A stretch of DNA of 26,870 nt, from positions 1 through 26,870 of the forward strand of contig SGPM01000358.1 of NCBI GenBank assembly GCA_004802725.1. Direction: 5' to 3'. A model generated the notes under the pieces. It was not told the origin of the DNA, did no database searches, and saw only the letters and a list, made by a program, of their open reading frames with translations. A program made the position numbers and the translations under genes. Shown here in pieces: positions 12,531 to 24,110 of this stretch. Each line of letters begins with the position of its first letter. Position 1 is the stretch's first letter. Source of the DNA: Antrodiella citrinella. Its lineage: Eukaryota; Basidiomycota; Agaricomycetes; Polyporales; Steccherinaceae.

Positions 12531-13232
12531 ATGACAGCCACCAACTCTGGGACACCAACGGTCCACCCATCAGCAGCGATTTACACCAGCTTTACACTCC
12601 ATTTCTACGACTTGGTCGTTCATTTATCCAACAGTTTCGCGTGGTGCTGCTCTACACAAAATGTTCTTCTCCCTCTCTTCCGCAAACACATCGGAGCCCA
12701 AGCTCATCTGGACATCGGTGTCGGGTCGGGATACTACCTCATCGCCTCTATGTCACAGCTGGCTGAAGTGGAAAAGCTCACCCTGGTCGACCTCAGCCAC
12801 GACGCGCTGCAATTCGCTGAACGCCGTCTCAAGCGCGCTGGACATAGACGCGCTATCGTGACGTTAGAGCATGACACCTTCAGGCCTTTCCCTTTGTCCA
12901 TGCATGCGCAATACGATTCTGTCTCGATGTTCTACCTGTTCCACTGCTTGCCTGGAAAATTTCCGGAGAAGGCTGACCAGGTTCTCACTCAAACCAAGAC
13001 GACCGTGAAGCCGGACGGCGTCGTCTACGGCGCGACGATCCTCGGGCAAACACATAATTGGATCGGAGGACACTTGATGAACCTTTATAACAGAAAGGGC
13101 GTGTTCTCCAACTACAACGACACAAAAGACGGTCTTCAGGAGGCGTTGACGAGGCATTTTGCAGATGTGGAAGTGGAAGTGGTCGGCAGAGTGGCTTTAT
13201 TCGTGGCGAGGAAACCAATCTGGGAAAGATAG
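12531..13232 (+). CDS. Class I SAM-dependent methyltransferase
   Basis: A single-exon gene of 233 residues with a class I (Rossmann-fold) methyltransferase core. Motif I is HLDIGVGSGYY (Asp61 and the Gly loop bind SAM). It is followed by KLTLVDLS, whose Asp contacts the ribose of SAM, then DSVSMFYLFHCLPG (motif IV region) and KPDGVVYGATILG. The family includes small fungal methyltransferases of secondary metabolism and ubiquinone-like pathways, but nothing in the sequence fixes the substrate. The neighbours are a small secreted protein and an F-box gene, so there is no cluster context. I see no signal peptide or membrane anchor. It is one of the few intronless genes in the window, which could mean retrocopy origin or transfer, though codon use is not obviously different. 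Confidence 0.85.
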   Translation: MTATNSGTPTVHPSAAIYTSFTLHFYDLVVHLSNSFAWCCSTQNVLLPLFRKHIGAQAHLDIGVGSGYYLIASMSQLAEVEKLTLVDLSHDALQFAERRLKRAGHRRAIVTLEHDTFRPFPLSMHAQYDSVSMFYLFHCLPGKFPEKADQVLTQTKTTVKPDGVVYGATILGQTHNWIGGHLMNLYNRKGVFSNYNDTKDGLQEALTRHFADVEVEVVGRVALFVARKPIWER

Positions 13233-14080
13233 TGACTTCAAGTGAGCATCATCTTCGTCTTCCTTGCAGACATTGCAGCTTACAACTGTTGCTAGTAGTT
13301 TCGACCTCACCACCATTGTATGCCTTGTGACGCCAAACGCCATCGACGAAAGACTGCCTGTCGAGGCAACCGTCCGGAACGACGCACATAGGTATGTTCG
13401 TGAAAGCTATATACCCACTCGCACGCGCCCAGTAACATCAAATGTTATTTTTGAGACGTCTGGAACGTGCGGTATGTGGCAGGGCTAGTTTGACAACACA
13501 GAACCATTCTGACGGCAACCAACGTCTGCATCCGACGACCGCAGCTTCGATTGCAGAACGCAAGAGGCGGAAGTTGGAGATGAATACACCAAAGTGTAGA
13601 GGATGGACATTCAATGGTTTGCGAAAATGCCTGTACTTGGTGGGTAAGATCGCGAAGCCCTGTGCGTGAGGCTCGCGCCTTTCACAAATTTGCTTTCATA
13701 CCCGAAACATTTGTGAACACTGCCAATCTCGGGATCTTTATAAGAGCCCGTTCAGGAGAATGCATTGTAAGAAGTCGCGCTGCGAAGGCTGCTAGCACTT
13801 AATGGTGAGACGATATACTTGTTCATGACGTGAATAACGAGGAAACGCGTCGCGTCGCGTCAAATCCGATGGGAGGAGGCAGTGAACGTTGAACATCATG
13901 TCGATATATCTTGCCTTGTACGAGGTTGTATCAAAGAATCCATGTCTGCTCGTCGCACCATAACAGAGTACTTTCTACATTCTGAAGTATCACCGTGCTC
14001 CCCATTGTATCATAACCACGCTATGTACTATTATCGTGTAACGCCCCCCACCAAATTCGCAACCTTCGCCAAACACGGCT
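13233..14080. other. Intergenic region between methyltransferase and F-box gene
   Basis: About 850 bases between convergent genes. Open frames at 13264-13488 and 13442-13669 match nothing known. A short (CGCGT)3-type repeat lies near 13846-13860. No RNA gene is seen. Confidence 0.5.
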
Positions 14081-15655
14081 TCACCATCTACTGCTCCAAA
14101 GTTCTCTTTCTTCAAACACCACTTGCAGTGGCTTTTTCGCCCTGTCCCTTTCGGTGATGAGCTTGAACACTTGCCACTCGTTTTCTGGTGTCTTCCTCCC
14201 CTTAGCTATCCCCGAGCCCGTCAGAAACGAATCAGAACAATGGGTTGGGAAGTTGACCAGATGTAATGTTTTGAGGCAAGGACAAGGGACGGTCCAGGTA
14301 GCATCCTCCCAGTCCGCTTCGTTTGCTAAGTACGCATCCTCTTCCACTTCAACAGGGGGATCAAGACCCAATGAAGACACTTCAGAGCGGGACACTTCGG
14401 AGCGGTGATAAATCACGTCCGGGTCTTCTTCGGGGCACAGAGCAAAGACTAAAGGGCGGAGAGCCATACCAGGCTCGACCACGATTGTCGTCAAGGCGGC
14501 AAGTTGCTTGAATAACGCGGCCCAACAGCCCGCGAGGATCTCTACTCCATCACTCATCTCCGGAAAATCCAGGTGCAGGACGGTTATGGAGGACCAATCG
14601 AATAGACGCAGTCCGAACGTCGCCGCGCTCATAATGAGGTCGTTGTAGCTACGCGCGTAGAAGCTGAAGGAGTTGTCTGCTGTTAACGTGGGTCCTGTGC
14701 TGAATGTGAGCGAAGTCAGGTCAAGGACGGTGTGTCCCCTGAAAACGTGGTGAAGCATCCGTTTGGTTGCGTTCGTGAGGCCAAGCTCCATATCCAGGTA
14801 GTCTCCACCCACGATGTTAAGTGTTGTCGTAGAGTCGTCAGGAAACTGAATATAGTTCAAGAGGTGACACAGATGCGTGCAAGAGATGAACTCGCATGCA
14901 CGAAGGGCACGCAGATGAACTCGGAGGTTTGGTCCCGCGTTCGAAACGAAGAGGATGCCCCTGAAATGAATATGTTCCAATGGTGCATTGAGAAACACGT
15001 CCACTAGGTCGGAAACCGAGATGCAGGTACCAGTGACAGAGCTTTGAGGAGAGATGAGTTGGAATTTAAAAGTTGAAAAAGGAAATGTGACTCACGACAT
15101 GAAGAGCGCTCGAAGTTGTGTGGAAGGGGGTCGTAACAACTCAGACGACCTTGAGTTCAAAGAGAGGCCGGCGTCATCCTGCACACAGAGATACAGCATG
15201 GAAAGATGTCGTTCAATGTGAAACGAAAAGGTGCGAACGGTAGATGAAGCCAAGAGAACACGGCTAACTGTCTGCCAGTGGTAGCGAGTTGCTGCACAGG
15301 ATCGTACGAACGTGACGATATCCGTTGCTCGACTGATACCATCCTCCGTTACTCTGGACGAGTACGCCGAATTCCATCTCACCCGTAGAGGTAGATCCTC
15401 CCAGGGTCCGTTCATGAGGTACATCATGTTGCGACTGGAGAAATTTTCAATCGTCGCCCACAGTCGGGTGGAGTTGAGAGCCACTCTGCGCCACTGACGG
15501 CACACATGCGACAAGGTGAGTGCAGGGAAGGAGTGGTCGTCCGCAGCATTCCGGGAACACAGATAAAATATCGTCTCTAGGATCTTGCAAACGAGAGGCG
15601 CCGTATCACCATCGTAGGAATCACCCCAGGAATCGGCGTAAGGGGAAGTTCGCAT
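14081..15655 (-). CDS. F-box protein (Agaricomycete type)
   Basis: Two exons, 15655-15096 and 15041-14081, join in phase to give 506 residues. The N-terminus carries an F-box-like motif: KILETIFYLC, then SFPALTLSHVCRQWRRVALNSTRLWATI (spanning about residues 25-70), the pattern typical of the expanded mushroom F-box family. F-box proteins bind SKP1 and recruit targets to SCF ubiquitin ligases; the target here is unknown. The rest resembles degenerate leucine-rich repeats (for example SSITVLHLDFPEMSDG and CPCLKTLHLVNFP). Close to the C-terminus is an acidic stretch (VEVEEDAYLANEADWED). The intron is 54 bases. The gene is intact as far as visible. A TATA-like TTTATAA on the minus strand lies near 15800. 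Confidence 0.85.
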
Positions 15656-16296
15656 GGTGTTTCGCTACGACCGATCGACGATTAAGAACAGCGTGAGTAA
15701 TAAGCTTGTAGCTAACGAGGCTGCGCTCACCGCAATCCGAGACGCCTCAAGAACGTGCTTCAAGAGGGAGCAAGACGACAGTGGAATCCCTTTAAGTTAT
15801 AAACGATCAGCGGCGCAGGGGCTTGGTAGCAGCAGGAGCAGGAGCAAAGCATCCTGAAGAGGGGTCAGACGCAGAATGTTGTCAAGATAATGGAGTGCCC
15901 CTCCGATCATGGTATGATGCATGCTATTCAGAGTTTCTTGGGTATATGTACCGCAGGCTTCGGGGAGCAAGAATCGTTGTCACGGCAGCAGGAGACCGAG
16001 GTTGAAAACACGTACCATCCGACCATGCGCCGTTGGATAAGATCTTCGCAGTTCATAAGAGCTGCGGCGATGATTCGAACGTCCTAGAGATCAGTGCTCA
16101 GCTATAATTCGCAAACGAATTCGAACGACTGTGTGGTATATTGGATACTTATAGTGATACATTGTCATTATATTTACCATAACTGTCAAGATAATCAGTG
16201 CGACGTATTTGCGACGTATTATTAGAACTTACTCTAGAATCTAGATCCTAACGAAGGTGTCCACACAAATAATGATAAGAGAACGAAGAGACTCGT
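15656..16296. other. Intergenic region between the F-box and GH47 genes
   Basis: About 640 bases. The part nearest 15656 is the F-box promoter. GCAGGA triplet runs lie at about 15830-15847. From 16090 on it is AT-rich, with a small direct repeat TGCGACGTAT at about 16199-16220. No gene is supported. Confidence 0.5.
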
Positions 16297-18695
16297 TTAC
16301 GACTCGGAGATATTGAAGTTGGACTTCTCCAATGAGGACCATTCGAATATAGGGAAAGGATGTGCCTCCGTATTGTATACCCATTTATCGAGAGGAACTG
16401 GATCCTCATCCAGGAATAGCAGGTAGAGGTATTTGAGTCTAAAAAGGTGCATCAGCAGACCGCAATCACATCCGAAACATGTCACCTCACGTTTCAGCAA
16501 GGAAGAAGCTATAGGACAGAACGTCGTAAACGGAGATTCAGGTACCACGCACAATTGTTGGGCGTACCTCGGCATATCGTCGTGCTGTCCGCCATCGGTG
16601 ACTGCCACATTCTTCAATGGAGCGTAAGCTACCTCTGTTCTGGCTTCCTTCTCCAACGCTTCGAAGATGACCCACCCGCGGTCTCGCCACAGCTCGTCTC
16701 CGGTCGCTTTCCATAAGAGATACATGGACTCTACGGTCTGCAAACAACAGTTGAAACTTTAACACAACATGCTTAAAGTCAAATCATCCACGTACTTCTG
16801 GTCGTAGATAGTAGTTGCGGTTGGAGACCTCGTAGTCCCTCACATTGTCCATCAAAGGCTTGTCCTCTGTCCCAGGGGGGAGACTCCCCGTCCCATTCAC
16901 TTTCCAATCTGTGAAGGCATCAACCCACAGACCACTCGGCACCGGTGCAGTCGGAAACCTCATAGCAATCAGTTCTGGTGAAAGCCCCGATGCCTCGTCC
17001 GCGTACATCCGCCAACACGTCTCTCCTAGCCCGATAGCCGCCCACATATGGAGATCACGTACATCGTGTCCGGAGAGCTTCTCAGCTTGCGATGGGGTGA
17101 ATCCTTTGTGCGCGTTAGAGAAGACATCAGGTGGAAGGGTGTGTACACCAAGTGCGAGGAGTCCAGGAAAGAAACAGGAGAGGTGTTCCATCCGGTAGGC
17201 TGGCGTGTCTCGGAACCCGTAAATGTCGGTAATGTAGAGTAATCCGCGCCGCGGAGTCACGTATAGCATTTTAGTCATAACGTGGTTGATCGTGCGCATG
17301 TCTGTAGAGACACAGTTGCAGTGTACTCATCGGCAGTGAGGAGTCTTATACAATGACTTACACATGTCTAGGCTCCAATCATCCTTCTGGCCAGTCAGGA
17401 GATAGTACTTCAAGAGGTATTCGTGGCCGCTATCAGATCCCCCACCGACACTGATGCTTCCTGTTTTGGATGAGAGATGTACACATACAGCTAGGAATAC
17501 ACGTACTGTCCAACGGTTCACCATTCATCAGACCATAACTTTTCGGCAACATGCCGGTTTCACTCAGGTTGACCTGCCTCAGGTTGTCAAAAATCTTGGC
17601 CGACTACAAACACGATCTGAACATCAACACCAAGTCCCCAACCAATGAAATGCAAGCGACTTACGCGATCATAGTGCTCCTTCTTGCCGGTCAATCGTGC
17701 GAGGTAAGCGTATTCGAGTTGACAGCTCGCAACTTCAGCAAGCGATCCAGATATACCACGATCAACAGGAAGTCCTCTGGTATCAACTGGTATGAGGCGA
17801 GATGCACGCCGACATATTCTGAAAACTCACGTTAAAATATCAAAGCCAAACCTTGGAAAGCCGCTCCCAGTGTCAAATGCAGGTGCAAGTATACTGGCGA
17901 GTTCATCCGCTTTCTGAAGGAAGACAGCTTCGTTCGATAACGCGTACGCAGACAGCAAGCCCCCGAGGTAACGAATGGCAGTCTCGAAGAACGATACCTC
18001 TCTGTTCATGTGAAGCTTGGCCGATTGCGCCTTGAAATCCAACTTCGCCGTGTCAAAAACATCTGTACTAAGGGTACATGTGGGGAAAAATCACGTACTC
18101 GTTGAATGGTAAAATCCGACTGCGAAACGAATGCCATTGCTCTTTCGAATTGCTCCGTGAGTCCCATGAGTAGCATGGTATCCAAGCTGTCGAAGACAGT
18201 GACACCCCATCCGTTGAAGCTGGGTTTCTCTGCCTTAGCAAATGATATCAGATAGGACAGCGAAATATGTGCACATACTTGTCTTTCGGATTTTGAGACA
18301 ATGTAAGCAGCTCATCATGCGGAAAAGCATACTGCTCGTATCCCGAGTAGGCATGAATGAAAGCTTCCTTCACTTTCTCCGCCCGCCTTGCCCATGCCTC
18401 CGGTGGCGTGAGCTGCGTCTGGAAAATGTGTCAGTTGGCGAATGAAGATAAAATGAAAGTTGGTTGTTCGCACCTTGGACAAATTTCCATACTTATAACC
18501 TTCATAGTCACTATTCACCGATTTGTGTTCACCTTTTATTAGCTTCGGCAACCCCACCCATTGGAAGCGAATTCGGTCCCCGGTCCCAATGGTCAGGTAG
18601 AGGAAGAAGAAAACGAGTATGGCGACCACCGCTATCACGACATGGCGAAAAGACGAATGTAGTTGTTTAAGAGAGGTATTAGGTCGCGTGAACAT
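16297..18695 (-). CDS. Glycoside hydrolase family 47 alpha-1,2-mannosidase, type II membrane protein
   Basis: Exons in transcript order: 18695-18474, 18418-18279, 18219-18099, about 18042-17831, 17776-17665, 17603-17507, 17460-17362, 17301-16796, 16737-16568, 16508-16491 (18 bases) and 16438-16297. Phase closes to 612 residues. GH47 enzymes trim alpha-1,2-mannose from N-glycans in the ER or Golgi with Ca2+ and an inverting mechanism. A short cytosolic N-terminus and a hydrophobic segment (19-35, VVIAVVAILVFFFLYL) make this a type II membrane protein. Family motifs include FNGWGVTVFDSLDT, FFETAIRYLGGLLSAY, SGSLAEVASCQLEY, the Cys pair in SCFFPGLLALG and ETCWRMYAD (the conserved disulfide), GGQHDDMPSFFLAETLKYLYLLF and the Ca2+-binding NTEAHP (588-593). 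The third intron's acceptor could be 12 bases further on (exon end 18030) with the same frame. Which compartment it serves cannot be read from sequence. Confidence 0.92.
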
Positions 18696-19458
18696 GGGCT
18701 CGAGACCGACGGAAAGTTGCTGGGAACGATCTGAGCAAATCGCAGAGGGTATCTAGCAAAACCTGGGGTATCACAGAGAAAAGAAAGTCGATACTACCGC
18801 ACACGCCACCGGACATTATTATAAAAGATGTCTCTGCCGACTTCAAGCCGTTTCGGAAGAGATCATGGGCGCATGCGACGAACTATAACTGGTGCCAAGA
18901 CCTTCGGCTATCGTACACTAATAATACAAATAGACCGTCAGCTTTTGCTTTTGAGTTTGTCGTGTTCCTCTGAAAACGATTCTACACACTTTGTTATGCC
19001 CTCAGGAGTGGACATGTCAGATCACCGGAGGTTTTCCTGGACGAATTTCAAACGTTCATAGCGAGGTCTGCTAGCAAAATTGAAAGGATCAAGTTAGGAC
19101 TCATGACTCATGTCATTTGTGAGTCTCAAGAATAATTCGTTTGAAATATTATTTTGAACATAGCATAGTACATGTTTTTTGATTGGTATTACAAAATCAT
19201 AATTGTTTTGTTATGCAACATTCTACGATATCTTAGGCTGGTACGCTGCTCTCTTCCTTCAACCATCCTTGCTTTGCTTCACTTCATATCAATCACATTT
19301 CTACATCGTATCGTCGACCTCTTGACCGGATGACCCTGCGGAATTCGACCTTGCGAATCCCATCTTGCTAGAGCGTCTTGCGCCCGATTGAACGCAGCGC
19401 CCGAGCTGGCACTGCAAAGTTGACAGATTGCGCTCGTTGGACTCGACCACCGTCGACG
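18696..19458. other. Shared upstream region of two divergent genes
   Basis: About 760 bases between the GH47 gene (leftward) and the Iml2-like gene (rightward). It includes an AT-rich stretch (about 19080-19215). A TTATAAAAG element near 18818 reads rightward but is far from the next start. No gene is supported. Confidence 0.5.
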
Positions 19459-21913
19459 ATGAGCACCGCGGCGTTCCCCTCGCTGTCCTGGATCTCCGAA
19501 CCCCAGTTAGCGAGGACGCCGTACTCGCAGGAGAGGGCGCTGGACGACCTGGACGGCATCAGCTATGCGCTGCACCTCTTCTTGGCCTCGCATATGATCG
19601 AATGCGAAGAGTTTTGCCACAAGAACGACCCTGAAAAGTAGGGGGACTGTTTCTTTTGCACGAGAAACCATTTGGGGCTGATGGGTATCGCAGGCAGCGA
19701 CTCTACTACGCATCGGGGTTCGGGCTCATACAATGTGTGAAGGGTCTTATGTCGTTCGAGGACGAGGTGCGTCATCATCAACTTTGGCTTCTCAATCTCG
19801 TCTGAACGTCCGAACAGGACCTCCTTGCAGCCATTGGATATGTGAAGAATGGCAATAATGTCGCTTCAGCGCATCGGAAACGTGGGGCTTCACTCCCGAC
19901 GCGTCTCGCCGGCCTCCTTGTCGGTACTCTGAATCAAACGGGCTCGAATTGGATCGGTGGTATGACTCCCGTGGAGCGGCACGCAGAGTTGGTCTACGCA
20001 GAGACCTTGTATGAAAGAGTGAGCATCTGTTGTGTCACCCGGTCCGATCCGTTCATGACTGCGGCGAAGGCAATAGTTGGGATAGCCTATTCCGGAGATT
20101 GGCTCGCATTCATCAAGGAGGCGTGCGTGTGCTGCTGTACTCTTTTTTCTTCGTTTTTACCGACTTCATACAGCTTGAACCTTCGGACAGCATTCAACAC
20201 TTATCGTCTGCTTGGCAAGTTCATCGAGCAGGCGGACGCTGATGCTGTTGCTAAGGGCAAAGGTCCGGAAGACCTGACTATTGACCCTCATTTCCGCTCC
20301 GGCGTGTATCTGGGCGTTGGCTCCTCGAACCTCATGCTATCCATGATGCCTTCACGGTTGCAGAGTCTTATCGAACTCTTCGGGTATAGAGGTGACCGAC
20401 GCGTTGGTTTGAACTTCCTGTACAGAGCGGGAGGTTGGACATCATCATCGTCAGAGCCCTCGGTGGATCTCGGTATGGTCAATGCACGCTCGAATCTCAC
20501 TCTCAGATACTCACTTATAGCAATAGCTCACGAGGGCGTCAGAAGGACCCTTTGCGACATGGCTCTGCTCATTTTCCATCTCGTCCTCTCAAGCCTCACA
20601 TACGAAGGGGTAGATATCAAGATGGCCGAGAAGATACTCAACTACAACTTGAAACGATACCCAAACGGCGTGTTCTTCCTCTTCGGACAAGGTCGTCTCA
20701 GCCTTTGTCGGAGTCAACCCGCTGAAGCGATTGAGTGCTACAAACAAGCCTTGGCGGCTCAGTCACAATACCGCAACTTAAATCACATATCTTATTGGGA
20801 GATGGCGATAGCTCACATATCTTTGTGGGACATTGAGGCTTCTTTGGCGAGTTGGACGCATCTCGAAGCCGAAGCCACGGTGAGTTGCATGCCTCGTTGT
20901 ACGTGAACTTGACACGAGTTTAGTCCCAGTGGTCGAAGGCAACATATACGTATGGTATGGCCGTATGTCTCTCGCAGCTCGGCGGGGAGAAGCGTACTGC
21001 GGAGGCGGCCAGGCTCATGGCTCTTGTCGCCGGTCGTCGCCAGAGGATAGCGGGCAAGTCCATCCCACTCGAAGTACGTACACGTTCGTCTTTTCGTCGT
21101 CTCCTCACTGCCATCTAACAGTACGTTGTAGAAATATGTCGCTCGGAAAGCTCGCAAGTTCCTAGACCAAGGCAACCGGCTCGCCCTTCCTGCTCTCGAG
21201 TTTGGATACTTTCATCAGTGTATCGGACGTGCTCCTCGCAAAGTCGTCTTTGAGAAGTTGCTTCCGCTTGTGGAAGACACGCTGAAGAAACTCAAAGTGC
21301 ATGAGGGTGATCCCAAGCAGTATGAAGGCGGACATGGGTACTGGGAAGACATGTGTCTGGCACTGTTCTTGCAAGGCGTTTGCTTGAGATACCTCGCGTA
21401 TTCGGTGAGTGAACCCGCTAGCCGGTCCTGGTGAGTATTGGAAGCTGATCATGACGCTTTCGCGTAGGAACCGTTCGCAGTGATCGATCCAGAAGAGACG
21501 TTCCCATTATCCAAAGCGGATGCAGCAGCGCATGCCGTCACAGCCTTCGAAGCAGTGATCCGCTACGGACCCAGCATTGAGTTGGACCACTTCCTCGTAT
21601 ACTATGCTCGTAAGTATCTGCCTTCTTCGTTCCCTGTCATCTCACTCACAAATTATGTGATGTCAGATTTCGAGTACGGTCGGTTGTTGGCATGCATGGG
21701 TGACACGGAGGGCGCTCGATCGCATCTGGACTTGGTCGTCTCAGGGAAGCCACTTGAGGTGAGCCAATCAGGGAGGAAGGGCAAGTACAGCATGGAGGTA
21801 TGTTCGGCTGACTCCACACTCATGTGCTAATTGCTGACTCTGTTGTGCAGAACGCTTTGCATGTACGAACGAACGCTGCCTTGGATTCGTTGGCGTCCGG
21901 TGGTAGTCTATAG
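19459..21913 (+). CDS. Iml2/TTC39-like tetratricopeptide protein
   Basis: Eleven exons (19459-19637, 19694-19766, 19818-20018, 20070-20122, 20174-20472, 20527-20879, 20930-21073, 21132-21404, 21468-21609, 21667-21797, 21851-21913) join in phase to 636 residues. The protein resembles the Iml2/TTC39 family. In yeast Iml2 is a mitochondrial outer membrane/cytosolic protein linked to inclusion-body clearance and lipid droplets; that role here is inferred. Recognisable blocks are DLDGISYALHLFLASHMIECEEF at the N-terminus, GVYLGVGSSNLMLSMMPSR, CDMALLIFHLVLSSLTYEGVD, KRYPNGVFFLFGQGRLSLCRSQPAEAI, EYGRLLACMGDTEGARSHL and SGKPLEVSQSGRKGKYSMENALH, which include TPR-like helix pairs. The intron at 20473-20526 is 54 bases and in phase, so retention would insert 18 residues without a stop. 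The start ATG was chosen by family similarity of the next residues. Confidence 0.9.
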
Positions 21914-22097
21914 GACGATAGTTGGATAGTTCGAGACGCTCTTCCTTTTTTTGTACAGCATCGTCGCAAGGGGTTTGTGTTGTGTAGCTTGTACCGCTAC
22001 TTATTCATCTTTGCTTCATTTATCACATTTCTATCCCAGTTGTCTTGTATTCACGATAGACCGTATCACGTAGAAGCATTTCGTATGTTGTTTTCAT

Positions 22098-22500
22098 TTA
22101 ACGGACAGAGGTGTGGCTCCGATTTGGGATTTCTGCTGTAGGGATGTCGACTTTGCCAACAGTGTAGCATTTGGATGCCCATCCCACGTCGATATCACCA
22201 TCCGCTTCGTCAAAGTCTTCCCTGTACAGGAACCTTTCTCTTTCTAAAATTGGCGGTAAGAAATAGCTGAAATCCTTCTTGCATTTGTTGGGACACGGCT
22301 TCAAGTTGCCTATGCTCGAATACCTCACGTATTTGATCACCAAGCGATAAGCACTGAAGCAGGAAGTAGAGCTGAACCTGTAAATATTTACGGTTTCGAC
22401 GAAGCCATTGAACTGCATGATGTGACCCTCGAGTTGGGTCTCGAGCTTCCCAACTCACGAACTTGCGAACTCGTGGGGGCAACTTGAAGGAGAGTACCAT
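22098..22500 (-). CDS. Possible small two-exon gene, unknown function
   Basis: A weak candidate. Exon 1 (22500-22459) encodes MVLSFKLPPRVRKF. A GTGAGT donor and GCAG acceptor define a 46-base intron (22458-22413), and exon 2 (22412-22098) continues in phase to a stop, giving 118 residues. The C-terminal part (REDFDEADGDIDVGWASKCY) looks protein-like. I do not recognise a family. Without splicing, the first exon reads on to 96 residues in another frame. It is convergent with the Iml2-like gene and downstream of the broken F-box gene. Confidence 0.3.
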
Positions 22501-22556
22501 TTCATTCCGTATTCTTATGTCATGTCTTAGCGTTCAAGAATTATATTGACAATCAA

Positions 22557-24110
22557 TCACTGTGCGCTGACGACTCGGATCGACGGGATCGATACAACCT
22601 TGCTCAACTTCTCCATGGCAGCACCTGCATTCAAACAGTTGCACAGGATCAACCTGTCAATCTGCTTCCCTTTTTTGTGCCTAGCCGCTAACATCTCCGC
22701 GATGCGTCCTACCTCCAGCGGTGCGTATCCTTCTGCCGTCTCACGGTCAGACCCTCGTTCGACGAACTCAAAGTCATTGAGAACTATGGTGTCCAAGCGG
22801 GAGCATGGAACGGTGACGTCAGTCGTACCTGCCTTCTCTTTAGCTTGTGGATGCAATGCCTGGAAGACCGCGTCCGCCACAAAGCCGATAATGGTCAACC
22901 GAGTGAGCGCTCCTACGCTCAGGAAGAGTTTGCGCCAGGCTGGTGCCAACATCTCGTCCCACGACTCCAGGTCATGGGTTAAGGTGGAGAACATCTTTCC
23001 GTCGGAATTGAGTAAGAGATGAGTAACGGAGGCGGGCGGACCATCGGAATGCGCGCCCGTAGGATATCAAAGCGTGAAAGAGGATATCGTAGTTTCGGAG
23101 ACCCGAGAACCGATAAACACCACGACTGTTCCAGTCCGACGTCTCGACGGTGGTTGTCGTGATAGAAAGGTGCGTGTGCCGAGCTTCTCTGAGACGACGC
23201 TTTGTGACCGCCGTCAGGTCCCCACTCAAGCCCATGTTGTGGAGTGCAAGCATAAGGGTGGACGGAACGGTGACAAGCTCGAGGATGCTGTTGAGGCAAT
23301 TGGTCCCGGTGATTTTCCATTCGCGGAGATTCGACAAAGTAGCCTCTTTGTCCACTCTGCCCTCTAGACGCGCAACCTTAAGGGAAACGTCGTCCAAATG
23401 AATGTATTCGAGACGGAGGATTTCAAGCGAGGGGCACAGACGGAGAAGCCTTACGAGATCGAGGGTCGGGATGTGTAATATGTTCTGGTGAGCAAAAGCT
23501 GCTCGACCATTGCTAACAATCAGAGATTTGTGTAAGTAAAGACATCCGGAGACCATGCGGATACAACTTACAATATTGTAAGAGAGCGCAGAAAGGGTAA
23601 CGAATTGTCGAGTCGAATGGTACAGTACTTCGACCAGTTCATACACGCATGTAGGTCCAATGCCTCCAGACCGGGCAAGTCCTCGCTGACGATCTTCAAA
23701 AATCGCTCGAGGCCGTCCACATACATGTTGACCGAGATGCTCTTCAGTCCCTCGTTCTTCATATACAAATACAACCAATTCGGCCATGACTGCGCACGGG
23801 TGGCTTCAGAAGAGCACGTTATGTTCAGCGGCGTGCCACTGCCCCGTACCAAACGAAGGTAGTGTGTATCCGGATGGCTGAGGTTGATCGTCCAAAGACG
23901 CGGTGAAGATTGTGCAAAAAATCGCCAGAAGCGGCATACATGCGAGAGGGCGAGGGAAGCAAATGAGTCGGGAAAGAAGTTGGTTTCTGGAATGCATACT
24001 GCATAGCTGAAGATGATTTCGAGGAGCTCGTAAGGAGTTGCAGAGACGGGGGACTCTGAGACCGCGCTGGTCACGTCGCTTCCGGAACCATGGACCGCGA
24101 CTGGTATCAT
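22557..24110 (-). pseudogene. F-box protein gene with an apparent frame break
   Basis: Exon 1 (24110-23572) encodes an F-box-like start: YELLEIIFSYAV, then SFASLALSHVCRFWRFF and SPRLWTINL. A standard intron (23571-23513) joins in phase to a second exon beginning at 23512, with LRR-like text (VRLLRLCPSLEILRLEYIHLDD, NLREWKITG) up to LRNYDILFHAL at about 23075. The family-like continuation (HSDGPPASVTHLLLNSDGKM, then STLTHDLESWDEML and a C-terminus at 22557) lies in a different frame, open from 23066. No CT dinucleotide (AG on the minus strand) exists between 22997 and about 23110, so a normal intron cannot bridge the frames while keeping both blocks. The break is therefore an indel in the gene or a sequence error. 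If it is real, the protein is cut short near 22980. An intact product would be about 490-500 residues. Confidence 0.7.

Noticed and set aside
18063..18098. A 31-36-base intron in the GH47 gene (TTAG or ACAG acceptors)
   Set aside because: It is too short for this genome and does not give a satisfactory join. An AAG acceptor at 18043 (56-base intron) closes phase and fits the family.
23061..23100. A 20-base tandem duplication as the cause of the F-box frame break
   Set aside because: Only the first 8 bases are identical (about 13 of 20 overall), and removing one copy does not restore the correct frame.
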